Positions 23,040 to 34,660 of a stretch of 64,000 bases of DNA are shown one piece after another. The notes beneath the pieces are model-generated. The model was given only the letters and a program-made list of their open reading frames with translations. It ran no database searches and was not told the origin of the DNA. The stretch's first letter is position 1. Each line of letters begins with the position of its first letter. A program made the translations under genes and the position numbers. The DNA comes from Ciona savignyi (lineage: Eukaryota > Chordata > Ascidiacea > Phlebobranchia > Cionidae). The stretch is from assembly GCA_000149265.1 (NCBI GenBank), contig CH002962.1, positions 448,270 to 512,269 on the forward strand, in the 5' to 3' direction.

Positions 23040-24215
23040 AAACAGCACGATTTAGTTTTTTTTTATAGTGTCTGGGCATTCTCCTAGGTTTAGTGGATAA
23101 GTTTCTATTTTTACATATCTGGGTCATGTTATGTAACTATTCCTAATGTTTTAATCTGATTTGTCGACTTCTTGTTGGAGATGTCAGTGCGATATGGCAT
23201 GCCTGTCACAATCAAAATTCAGAACCATATCTTCGTTTTTAGGAGGAATTACCCCAAGTAAATGTTTTTTTTTTACTTTTAATTGGTACAAAGTGTCCAA
23301 TGGTCTTACATTTTACCAAATATGATCAAAATTAGAGTAGCCGTTCCAGCGCTATGCCCCAAAAAGCTAATTTATTAGAAAAAAAACCTTTTGGTTTTAA
23401 CGTCTCAGGGGAATTCCCCTTGATTCATTATCCAAAATTTTGGTTTCTGCATATCTAGCCCATGTTCTCTTACAAATGTCAATTTTTTATTGCGATTCCA
23501 TTACTCCTTTTGGTAGATGTCGGGACGAATTGGCATGCTTGTCACAATTATGATTTGAGAACAAAATCCTATTTTTAGGGGATTTCCCTAGGTAATTTTT
23601 TAATTTCTTTTCAGTGTTAAATTAGTGACTAATGCATTTACATTCCACCAAATCTGATTCAAATTGTAAATTCGGTTCAAGCGCTATATGCCCAAAAAAG
23701 GCTGTTTTTAGAAAAAAAATAGCGTTTTGATTTTTAACGTTCCAGGGGAATTCCCCCCGATTTATCACCCCAAATTTTGGTTTCTACATATCCAAACCAT
23801 TTTGTCTAAAAAATGTCCAATTATCAGTGCGATTCCATTACTCCTTCTGGTAGATGTCGGGGCGACATATGGCATGCCTGTCACAATCATGATTTCAGTA
23901 CAAAATCAAATTTTTTTGGGTATTTCCCTAGATAAATTTTTTATGTCTTCCAACTGTTAATTCAGTGAGTAATACACTTACTTTTCACCAAATATGATTT
24001 AAATTGGAGCAGCCGTTCAAGCGCAATGCCACAAAAAGCTAATTTTTTTATAAAAAATACTGTTTTGGTTTTTAACCTCTTGATTTATTACCCAAAATTT
24101 TGGTTTCTGCATATCTAGACCATGTTGTCTAACGAATGGCTAAGTTTCATTACGATTCCATTATTCCTTCTGGTAGATGTCGGGGCGACATGCCATGCCA
24201 GTCAAACCTTTGACG
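23040..24215. repeat. Tandem repeat of about 330 bp, about 3.5 units
   Basis: The phrase GGTAGATGTCGGG...GGCATGCCTGTCACAAT recurs at intervals of about 323-337 bp; the anchors CATTACTCC or CATTATTCC are at 23499, 23836 and 24159, with a more diverged unit near 23167. Other shared blocks are CAAATTTTGGTTTCTACATAT, GGGGAATTCCCC and TTCAAGCGC. The units are diverged, so the array is old. The last unit stops abruptly near 24205. Confidence 0.85.
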
Positions 24216-24756
24216 AAAAAAAAAACGCACAAAAACAATATGTGTCCCATTTTTCCAAATGGGACCCATAATTAGCGCGCAGAAAAAGGATGGCCAGCAA
24301 ATAAAAATTACAAAAGATTGCAGCAAGGATCCGATTATATTAAAGCAAATTGGGTGTGACATATTAGTTTAATATTGCCTGCCATCTTCATCTGTAGATC
24401 ACAATGTCAACTCTCGAACAGTAAATTGAAGGAGAAAGAAGCCACGAAGAGAAAACGGAAGACCTTCTCCTTGTACAGTAAATTTCGATGTCCATATAGA
24501 TAATAGGAAGCCGGGAACCCATTTTGATGTGGCATTTAGTAACGGAATGTGGAACCGTATTCGACTCCATAAATCTTTTACCAACTATATATGTAAAATC
24601 AGTGGCGTATTATTAAACCGGTAACCGCTTTGTATTAGTAGTACGGGAACCCAAGATTAGAGATTCTGATAATGACCTTAAAATTATTTAACGAAACACA
24701 GGTGGTGAAAAAATTTAAGCAAATCGGGTCACTTTCAGGTGTATCAACAGCTCAGA

Positions 24757-25045
24757 ATAGGATATAATAGGATATTCATTTTTATCCTCGTGAATGGAAA
24801 AACGCAAGCGGCGCTATCACACGGACAATCGTCATATTACCTCGAGCTCACTGTTGGGTTATCGAAAATATTGCAGTGTGTTAAGCATCATTAAGACGTT
24901 TTATCAATTTAGTTGAACCCATTTTCCACTGGATTTAGGCAGAGTCCGCTAAGTGCCATACCCAAGGACACAACTGAATAACTGGTTACTAGTTTGAAAC
25001 GTGCAACCCTTAAAAGTCGAAACTCTAACCCACCAAGCTAAACGG
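24757..25045 (-). repeat. tRNA-derived SINE, family A, in right duplicate
   Basis: Counterpart of the SINE at 18728-19020, in the same orientation and relative position. Confidence 0.7.
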
Positions 25046-26413
25046 TCGAACCATGCCTATTGTCCACTGCTTATTGTCTAAATATTGGTTAATAACATAT
25101 TTTCAGGTGTTTAGTGGTTGATTTTAACAAGTATACACAAAAACTTAATGGAAATCCTGGTAGACAACTGACAATTTAATGCATGGCACACCTCATTTCA
25201 ATTTTAATCATTTATTCCTCGACAGCTTTCGAGCATAAGGAAATTTGTTCCCATTAAAGTTTAATTTAATGATTAAACATTTGCCCGCAGTAATTTTTAA
25301 CGGTAAGAAAAACAAATGCGCTAAATTTATAATCAAATAATTGAAAACTAAACTATTTACAATGCAGTGGAAATTCACTGGTCGTGATTGGTAAACCGAT
25401 TTTTATGATGAAAAAATACAAAAAGGAAATTACTTTTTTTTTATTTTGTTGTGTTATGATGTTGAAACCTCCAGTTTTATCGAAATTTGTAGTATTTTCG
25501 TCCGATCGGAATATTACAAGTTGGACCATTTTCAACATAATGATCACGAGGTGATTGGATACTAAAATTTACGACATAATTGGAGACTGTTTACCTAGCA
25601 CCCGTATTGTTTTATGTTAATATTTTCCACGCAGTGTACCTAAATATCCGTAAGGTGGATTTTATTGGATACAAGTCCCTATATTCCAGAGGAAAATCAC
25701 ATTTTGGTTTCCTTGTAATACGTTGGTATTTGTTACCCTATAGGAATTTCTTGATTAGAATTAAGTATGAAATATAAGCTTTATTAGCAAAGGGGTATGT
25801 ATCCGTGTAAGAAAACACAAAAGCGTGAATTTACGAATCGGATTAAATATTTTTTGCCTATAATAAATAATTTTCAATATTTCATGAGTCCATTTCTTTC
25901 TCGACTTTCTCTTTGTTTTGTTTTTTTTTGTTATTAAACAAATTCCCAACAAAGAAACATAGGAAGAATTATTTTACACGTAAAAAAGACGTACATTTTT
26001 GTCCAGAGAAAAATGCTATGTCTGTTTCCTTGTAAGAAGACAGGTACGCATTCGTCAACCTTTGGGAATTTCGGTAAAAAAGAACGTACATTTTCGTGTT
26101 TGTGAAACCCATAAAACTAATGGGCTAAAGCGATGATTGGTAAATACCGGTAGATTGCCAAGTGAAACAAACAGACCAAATTACAAAGACTACATAAACA
26201 TCATCAGGTGTAACACTGCTTTCCGTTTATTTTAAGCACTTGGAAAATGTCAAAATTACTTGAAGCCCCCGATTGGGTTTTGAAGGTAGTTTATTCGGTA
26301 GTTGCTAGATGCAGACTTCACTATATAACCAATGATATGGGTATATGGTTTTATAATTCGAATTTTGACCATACTGCACCTATCAAGAAATCATTCATTA
26401 AATTCCTGCAAAA

Positions 26414-27114
26414 ATGAAATTTCATCTTGTAAGTATGACAAGATTTAGTGCACGTTATTCTAGACAGTATAGCCACCAAGTTTAATATATTGATTACATG
26501 TGAATGAAGGGATAAAATAACAAAACAGTATTAACAGCCATACCGTTAAATAATAATTATAAAAATTCTGAGTGGAATCGGGTTTATCTTCAATATATGT
26601 TAAACAGATGCTACTGATGGCTGCTGCTTTTCTATTGGGCATTTCTACTGCTCGGAGCGTTACACTGAATAGGTATATCAGACTTGGACAACTTGATAAG
26701 GAATCAAACATGTAAGTGAAATTAAAATTCATTTTTTTACTCTAGAATTAAACCATGATTTCTGGTTCTCCAACTCTAGTGAAAATCCAAAATAACTAGT
26801 TCTTACACAAGATCCACAGCTCCTTATAATCATCAATTAATCACAGAATACTATTTGAACAACTGCATTGCAATGTCGCACGAATTGGTTCCAGTAAACC
26901 TGGGATTGTCAGATACGAAATGTTAAGGCTGCGGTGTCCCAATCTTATCGGTGGCAGCTTGTTCAAAACGGTGATATGTCCAAGAACATGTGGTTGCGGT
27001 ACATTTGTCGGGAAAACTGTGATCCAATACAAAAGCGATAATATTACTCTTCGAGATGAACCAGGGATTCAGCACACCATCCACTATCCAGTTGATTGTT
27101 ATTGTAGAAACTAA
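26414..27114 (+). CDS. Secreted cystine-knot-like protein, copy 3
   Basis: Three exons: 26414-26428, 26608-26711 and 26847-27114, giving 128 residues. It is nearly identical to copy 2. The visible differences are one extra Ala and a Tyr-to-Ile change in the signal peptide, Lys to Asn at the second exon border, Glu to Asp in KSDNITL, Thr to Ile in PGIQ, and Arg to His in TIHYP. All seven domain cysteines are kept, and the reading frame, splice sites and TATA box are intact, so both duplicates look functional. Role unknown; a secreted signalling or recognition factor is the simplest reading of a short signal-peptide protein with a cystine-knot-like layout. Confidence 0.82.
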
Positions 27115-27887
27115 AACATGTCGTAACCAACCATAACCCCCATATACCGTGTGTCATTTATCATTTACCATTCCTTATAGTTGGTTATTCATTGACGTTT
27201 ATTTTTATACGTTTTTATATTCGATGTGCCTATGGTTTCTGATTTATTTTATATATTTGTATCGTTTTCTATAAGGATTCCAACAAGCTTTATGTTTTCT
27301 TTTTATATTCTTATTATTTATTTTTTCTTACCATTTTGATAATAAATAATATATAGCAAAAGTGGGCCATTATGATAAGCGAGATGAGTTGATTAATTAG
27401 ACGAGAACGACCACAGTGTTTCAGTAAATGCGGTTTAAAAAAATACTAGAAAATGTCAACGACGTGTTGACCGCCACTATTTGTAAAAACAATTTTGAAC
27501 AATGAAAGCAGAATAGCTTATTACTTGTGAGTGCAATAAAATGGCGAAGGTAACTTATGGTCACGTGGTTAGCTAGAATTTAAATAAAAGGGTATTTCAG
27601 CGCAAAATGGCATTTTAAAAAACATAAATGGAAAGTTTGTAATTATATATATAAATACCTTGCAAAGTGCCATATAGTTGGAAAAATAAACTAGTTGCAA
27701 AATGTATGTTCTTTGTCTGTGTTTTATTTAAGAAATATAGTGGCATAATTTGTCGACTTTGAGTCAACTTTTTGATTTAAATATTTGACTGAAAAATTAA
27801 CTCAAATCCAAATAATTTTTAAGGTTGTTGTCAAGCAGAAATGCCCCCCAAAAGTTGTAAAATGTAGTTAGCCTTGAATAGTATACT

Positions 27888-28103
27888 TTACTCCAAAAAA
27901 CGGAACGATACAAAACGCCTGTAAAAGGCGACAAGGAAATCGTTTTCAATCAGTACCGGCGTGTTATCCAGGATAAGTTGAAAGTGATTTAATCTTTGTT
28001 TGTTGCCAAAAGCAAGCAGATAAGGTGGAACCAGCCTTTCTGGCTTCTTCCTAGCAAAGTCCAGAACATCACAGCCAGCTTTGATGAAATATAAAAAAAA
28101 CAC
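27888..28103 (-). pseudogene. Possible transposable-element protein fragment
   Basis: Minus-strand frame with protein-like texture (CDVLDFARKKPERLVPPYLL, then HFQLILDNTPVLIENDFLVAF). It recalls the C-terminal part of repetitive, poorly characterised proteins found in many copies in fish and invertebrate genomes. It has no start context or splice sites and stops early after FRFLE. The family recall is from memory and weak. Confidence 0.3.
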
Positions 28104-28837
28104 AGTGAGTACAACCCAGCTAGATGGCCTTGAGATTAGCAGCAGACCTACTAGACAGATTTAGGCTTTTCCTGGGCTAGGACCAAGACTACTCAGCACC
28201 TACATGCGATGCAATATATGTCCAGAATCCTGGTACGTGTTCGGTAGATGTTAGGTTACTAGGAGGTTAATTAGGTTTTAATCCCAATATAGAGACAATA
28301 TCCTTAGTTTGCTATTAGACCATTATATTAAATTAGATAAAAGCGTATATCATATAGGCGTATCATGTATACAATATAGGCCTAACAAGTTTATTCTAAT
28401 AACTCATAGAAAACCGGCACAAAAACTGTAACCTAAACTGCAATTACCGCGAAGTCCTCACGCAAGACTGACAAAAAAATCACTACGAACTTAACTGTTA
28501 ATTAGGGTTTTTTTTTCGCGCGCTTTTCTAATATTTAAAAGAGAGAGCGGCGAAAAATAGCTTATTGTTCTTCTAGTCTAGTCGCTATGTAAAGCCATAT
28601 ACAAATATATGATTTTTGTGGTATAAAACTGGCGACCCATATATACGTTCTGCTTGCAGAAACTACTGATATATACACCATACATGCATTTGTATACCAT
28701 TTAATAGATACATCATGTGTAATTTTGAAGAGGTAAGCATGGTCTGCTTGCAAACGTATGGCGTACGGTCAAAATAGTGTTAACAAATAGTCGTACTTAA
28801 CACGCAGTATTTATTCAGATTTACGATACAATTTGTG

Positions 28838-28891
28838 CATCGTATCGAAATAAGTCCATCGTATCGAAATAAGTCCATCGTATCGAAATAA
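28838..28891. repeat. 19-bp tandem repeat, three units
   Basis: CATCGTATCGAAATAAGTC in two full copies and one partial copy, lying in the 3' flank of the ZP gene. A minus-strand AATAAA (plus TTTATT at 28810-28815) follows it about 100 bp past the ZP stop codon, so the repeat is probably within the 3' untranslated region. Confidence 0.85.
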
Positions 28892-28915
28892 ATAAATTGT
28901 TATATAATTTATAGT

Positions 28916-31900
28916 TTAATCCACTCCAGTATCAATTGCTTCTTCGGTTTTCATTTTGTACAGATCGATTTGTGATCCACCAAACGTCGATTTACGAAGT
29001 CGACGTTGTATTTGGTGCCTCCTGGCGGCTCCGTGCGAACGAGATAAATTGTAACAGAGGGCGCCAAGGAGCAAAACGCACGCCGTGATTGACAGGATCA
29101 AAAGAATTGGAATGACGTAGTTAGGACCTGAAGTTATAACATTCTACAAGTTTCGTAAAAAAATACTGAGGTAGTATATAACATGTTATAATAAATCATG
29201 CTACTTTACCTTTGGTGCGTTGTGATTGAGACGTCATAGTGGACGTTGTCGTCGTCACGGACGAAGTCTGTGTTGCAGGGAAGTGTATGTGAACTGGACC
29301 TTTCGTGAGTGAAGGGCTTGCATTGATGACTGGGCGGACGGCCGTACACTGTGATTGGAGCAAAAATTAGAAAGTTTTTAAACGACAATAGAACTTTATA
29401 TTGATTATCTGCTATGTATAAATTTGTCGCTGGTTAAGCTTCAACCCAGCCCTAATTGACAGCTTTCAAACATAATTTATAGTTTTAGGTTGTTTTTTTA
29501 ATTGTCCTTCGATAACTTAAGATTTTCAAATGGAGAACAGTAAAAGGGGGAAAAGTCAACAAGCCGTTCATTTGACCACCCCAGGTTCACAGTCATATCG
29601 TCGTTTGTAAGTTCTAATATACGTACAAAAGAAACTTATTTCTCACGTTTGGAATACAAGGATTAATGCAAATTGTGATGTCACAATTAACATAGAAACT
29701 CAACGTTTGGACCATAACAACCGGGAAGACAAATGACGTCATTGACCCATTTCCCGTCTTCAAGACTCGAGAAGCATTTGCCACCGGACACCTGAGATAT
29801 TACAAGGGTACATTTAATCGATAATTAGGTTGAAGCAACACCGAATTGCACAAGATTAAAGAAAAAAAGATATAAAAATGGGGGCGACCCCAACATATAT
29901 GAAAATCTCCCACCCATTTCCAATTAGAAGATTTCTATTGGACCTTCCATCGAACCCAGAGGACAAGTAGCAAGACTGCAGTCGGATATTTTCACTTCCG
30001 ACCAGACGAATACTCACGAATAGGTCCTGCGGTTCAAAAAAATAAAAACAACTGGGGAGACATACTTAATAATGGTTTTGAATCTACAATTAATATTACT
30101 AATGGGGCTGTTGTTTAATAAAGATATCAAAGACGCCTTACGTACACAGTGAAGTTAAGGGAGTGGGGGTTCGCTACTTATATTTTGAGGGCTAAGGCCA
30201 ATAAAATATATATAAGTAACCTTTTATAGTGGGTACGAAATGTTTGTACAGAGTTAATTTTTGTGCAAATAGTAAAGTGATATTTAAACAATCTACTGAC
30301 CTGACCAAGTTCGTACAGAAATGGAGGTGACAGAGATCGTTGTGCAGCATGTGGTTCCGGGGGATCTTTCCACAACTCCATCTTTACTCTGACGTCACCT
30401 GATGACGTGTTGAAGAGAGTGACGGCATCACAACAACTGCAACACGTGGCTGGACGTTTAAATTGATCGTGATTTATACATGTAAGGAAGGGTTTTACTA
30501 AACGACGAGTCGTTCTACAGATTTGAAACTAGGCTGTTAAAAATACAGGAGAGTAACTTTTCCGGCATAATCCAGGGTTGAACTATTGTCTTTATAGTTC
30601 AGTCGTTCGCCATAATACCTACTGACAAGAAATTGAGTTGCATAGTGTTTTTTACTGGGTGATATTTTAAGATTTAGGGCAATTCTCTTCTAGGAAAAAT
30701 TACGATTGAGATTGGTTTAAGCATTTATATTATTTAGGGATAACATGTAGGGAGTAGAGTAGTAGACTAAAAATAATGGGGTAATATTTGTACACTTTGC
30801 GGGAATTAGACTGATAAGTTAGTTGGCAATTACCACTTAGAGGACATTTTCACTTACTAAAAACTTGATCAAACCACGTAAAAGCATGGAGCAAGATAAA
30901 GAATAAATTGAGCGAGATAGTAATGACAGACTGTCGTAATATTACGTTGCGAAACCAAGCAACTTACTACTCGCAGCACATTTCCTTTGACCCGACCCAT
31001 TTCAGGTAAGTTGTACAGAAATCGCAAGCAATGTATCCGCCGCATTCAACACACTGTATTAACACCAGCAACTAAACCGTGGGCAATATATATGCGTGAT
31101 AACAGTGATAAACTAACACTAACCAACATGCCGATTTCCAAGCATGGTTTCTATCCGACAATATTTTGGTCGCCGGCATACGGCTGTCTGCAGACTTTCT
31201 TACCAACTAAGCTAACCGGTCGCACATATAAAACACAATCAAAGCAGCTTATAGCCAAGTAGATTTTAATGATATCACTCCAAAAACCTTACATTGGCTT
31301 TATCGCTTTTTCGATGAAACTTTCGTTAGAGAACACGCATTCAATGTCGGACAATCGAAATGGCATTGTGACGTCATTATTCTTCCTTTGTACCCACCAC
31401 AAACGATTCTGGAACGCGATTCTTCGATTTCGAGAACTCGGGTTGCCAATTATACGAGCCACTGTGCCACATGAATGGAATGGTTCGCGAATTTCAATTC
31501 TGAAACAGTTCAATCAAAAGAGTCATTCCTGTTCAAATACTATCTTGCCAATGCCAACCAACTACTTTAATCAGTACTACAGTTTACATCAAGGGGTGCA
31601 GCTTCTCTAGTCAGCGGGCTAAATGTGGGAATATGAAGTTAGTTGGCTGGATTATTACATGAAGAGTATTCACTATCTTAATTACATGGTATGTTTAGAT
31701 ACAGTCTGCGGGCCGGTCAAAATCCCTTCACGGTCCGGACCCGGCCTGTGGAACGTATGTTGCCCATGAGTTGCCCATGTCTGGTCTACATGGACAGCTG
31801 ATATAGAATAAACTCACATAATTATCTCTGTTTCATTTGGTCAAAACTCACCTGTAAACCGGTGGTTTCCCCTCTGACGTGTGATTCACAAGTTTAGCTG

Positions 31901-33204
31901 AACACGCGTCATCCCTCATATCAAACTCACTGGCGTAGACTGTGACATCATCCCAGACCTTCAGTCGGTCCAAGTACCGCGCACTGACGTCAATACGGAT
32001 GACGTCATGAAAGCATCGGAGAGAGATGGGTGAGGGTAGGGAACCTGTAAAGATAACATTTTATTTACTGGGTCGATGCCATTATTTTACCATAGTTTTC
32101 CATTAAGTTCTGACAGTTTCAATTTCAAAATCACTGTAATACACCAAACAACTGGATGTAAAAACCACGTTGCAAAGTCTCGGTCAGTTTTGTAAAAAAA
32201 TTGATTAATTTTTGTACAAAGACCCTAATAAGCTCCACGTAAATTCATTCTCCATAGAGTAAAGGAGCCTCGCTTGAAGCCCTTAAGCCTTACTTTCCTT
32301 AAAATTTGGGTTAAACCCGTAAGGGTGGAGCATATTCATTTTAGTTGCTAATTTTAAACCAGTTTTAACTTTTTCGCACCTTCATTCAATTTGAAAATAT
32401 TGAGGACTGTGACGACAGATTGGCTTATATGGCGTCATAATAAAGTTACCATTAGACGCCACAATGTGATATACGTGATGTTTGGGTTAAAAATGATTCA
32501 CCGTTTAGCGCACGCCTCGAGGTTAAACTAAAATAACGTTTCGCATGAATCTTGTTTAGTTATTGGTATTCATAAACAGAGGTGTCAGACCATGACACAA
32601 TTAAATAAGTTTCACCCCAATGCGCACCAATGACGTAATTTCCATGACAAAAATTGGCACCAAGCGAGATTAATATCTTTCAGCAATTTAGATTCATTAA
32701 AAGGTTTTCACATTCTACTCTTTTGTGCGACTGCCAGTAACGCCCATTCTCGTAGCACGCAATACTGGTTGATCATGTGCGCACCTGTTACACAGGGCCA
32801 GGTGTTAATCCGAATTTCACCTAATTTATATGAAAATAAATGAAATCTCAACACCTGGGATGGGATACCTTTAGATGTGGTTCGGTTATTGGCTCATATC
32901 TTTCAACCCACGCCAATAACAGCGAAGTTATACAATGAGCGATTAATTTAAAACTGCTTTGATACTAAATCCAATACTCCACCTAAAGTATGTTAAACCA
33001 ATGTCTTAACATAAAATGACTGGTTTTCTTGATGTCGGTTTTGATCATTGTACAATGTTCGCGTAACTTAAGCTAATTTGACGCCAAACACATAACTGGA
33101 TTCACGGGCTGTCGCTACATATTAGTTTGAATATTAGAAACACAACAGTACACACCTTGACTGTTTAGAATAAGCAACAACACTAAAGATTTCAGAAATC
33201 CCAT
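28916..33204 (-). CDS. ZP-domain type I membrane protein
   Basis: Eight exons: 33204-33156, 32044-31852, 31499-31293, 30436-30301, 30026-29914, 29791-29647, 29348-29210 and 29127-28916. Every border is GT-AG and every phase agrees, giving 397 residues. A signal peptide (MGFLKSLVLLLILNSQG) leads into ZP-N, with a Cys in SLRC, the CGT motif at residues 91-93 (HSCGTVARI) and the IAFQNRLWW strand. ZP-C follows, with FLYELGQDLFVSIRL, LIGNGCP and FYVNCDITIC. A Thr/Ser-rich stalk (SSVTTTTSTMTS) precedes a transmembrane helix at about residues 331-355 and a basic cytoplasmic tail of about 42 residues. ZP modules polymerise into extracellular coats and matrices. In ascidians such proteins include vitelline-coat components, but nothing here proves an egg role. 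No clear furin site was seen before the membrane segment. Confidence 0.9.
31170..31235 (-). repeat. tRNA-like fragment in ZP intron
   Basis: On the minus strand it reads GACCGGTTAGCTTAGTTGGT, a tRNA A-box-like start, without a matching B box or acceptor stem. It lies in the ZP intron between the exons at 31499-31293 and 30436-30301. Confidence 0.35.
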
Positions 33205-34660
33205 TTTCTCATATTTAAGCTCAAACACGCATGACAAATGATCTAACTGTTCAAACTTGCTGTGTTTTCAAAACTACCCAGCACAGCGTAAAATGATTAT
33301 TAGGGCCGTGAAACGCCGATTTCTGAAAACTTCATCGCCGCAGCAGTCAATCCACTGCTGACGAAATTTGTGTTGGAAAACCAACTTGCGATAAAACCTA
33401 CCAGAACAAATCGATTCGTTGGTTGAGAAATAAAAAATAATCTTAATTTTAAAATGTAAATACAGTATTTGTTTCTATTATTTGTGTACTTTATTACTAC
33501 ATGTGAGGTATATCGCCTCCACGCATTTTATCGTTTTTCAACCGAACATTTTTTCTAATTTCTTCAAAACAAATTTGTTTTTTCTCAAAACAAATTTGTT
33601 TTTTTTCTCAAAACAAATTTGTTTTCCAAAATATCACATTTAAAATTTTTGTTCGTTAAAAATAAACAAAAACACTAAACAAATGCAATATTCCACACAT
33701 ATTTATTATGCACTTTCTGTCCCGTCCTATAAATGCCACGGCTTGCCGAGCTGGCATGAGTTTCGACACCAGCCATTTGATTTTAGTTTGTGTGGTAGGA
33801 CACAAGCAAGTTGTTGTTTCGATGAACATACAATAGACACATGGTAACCTGTGGAATATCCATGTTCTAACTGGACCGACCTACACGTAGATTCGTTTTA
33901 CGTATGTATCAGTTGAGTGATTAAATTTCGGCCGCAGTCGTCTTTCATACAAACTTGCTTTTAAGCGGGTTCTTCCTAAGTTGTTTGTTGTTCTGCTACA
34001 TAACAAATGTGCTAGAATTCGTTACAAAACTTCAAATATATTTTTCTAACGGTGTAAATAATGCGAAATTCGATGTAAATATTTTAAACATATATATAAT
34101 AAATTTCTGCCAAAAATAATCAAACCTGTATTTATGTGTTGTTTCAAAAAGTTTACAATGATGCAAAAACTTTAGCTAAAAAGTTCGGTTTAACTCCATT
34201 TATTACTCAACAATACGAAAGGATATTGCCAAAAATCCTTTTTTTAATTCGCCACGCACACCCCCCCCCCCTAACCACGCCCTATACGTATATAAATCTG
34301 ACCATCTCCGTTTTTATGTCATAATGCCCAATGTGCAGTTTGGTCTCTATTGGACTTATAATTATGTTAGCTAGTTGTACAACACGGGGTTATGTAGAAG
34401 TAATTGGTATAATATATGACGAGTGTTTTACAATAAATATAAAATGTGTTTCTTTTCATATGTCACTGTTGGACAAGTTTAAGGCGTAGACATTTGTAAT
34501 TTTAAAAAAATTCAAATTTTTTTTCTCTTTTTTTTATAGTCTGTTTTTCCCTAAAATAAAATTATTTCATTAAAGTGATTTTATTATTAAAATTTGTTTT
34601 TAGAAAATTGTCGATCTTTTTTTTTATAATATATTTGACTTGCGTACAAAAGTGTTTACA
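33205..34660. other. Intergenic region between ZP gene and secreted Cys-rich gene
   Basis: 1.45 kb between divergently transcribed genes (ZP minus, Cys-rich plus), so it should hold both promoters. It contains a triple palindrome array at 33564-33636 and a poly-C run near 34260-34272. TATA-like sequence (TATAATATAT) is at about 34626-34635, shortly before the plus-strand gene. Confidence 0.5.
33564..33636. repeat. Three tandem copies of a 16-bp palindrome
   Basis: AAAACAAATTTGTTTT, a perfect palindrome, occurs three times separated by short T-rich CTC linkers, with a period of about 22-24 bp. Confidence 0.9.

Larger units (their letters stand above)
21622..24498. other. Spacer between the duplicates
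   Basis: 2.9 kb separating the two duplicated blocks. It holds a tRNA-like repeat at 22011-22131 and the tandem array at about 23040-24215. No gene was recognised; open frames fall within the array. Confidence 0.6.
24499..27757 (+). repeat. Segmental duplication, right copy
   Basis: About 3.3 kb, the direct repeat of 18474-21621, displaced by about 6.0-6.1 kb. It carries extra sequence near 25780-26000, and near 27430-27490 an insert related to 22750-22805. The two gene copies differ by only a few residues, so the duplication is fairly recent or the copies have been homogenised. Confidence 0.9.
27758..28915. other. Spacer with a decayed element fragment
   Basis: 1.15 kb between the right duplicate and the ZP gene. 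It holds a possible protein fragment at 27888-28103 and a short tandem repeat at 28838-28891. The rest is unremarkable. Confidence 0.5.

Noticed and set aside
31269-31610. 113-codon plus-strand frame
   Set aside because: It is antisense to the in-phase ZP exon at 31293-31499, which carries the CGT motif.
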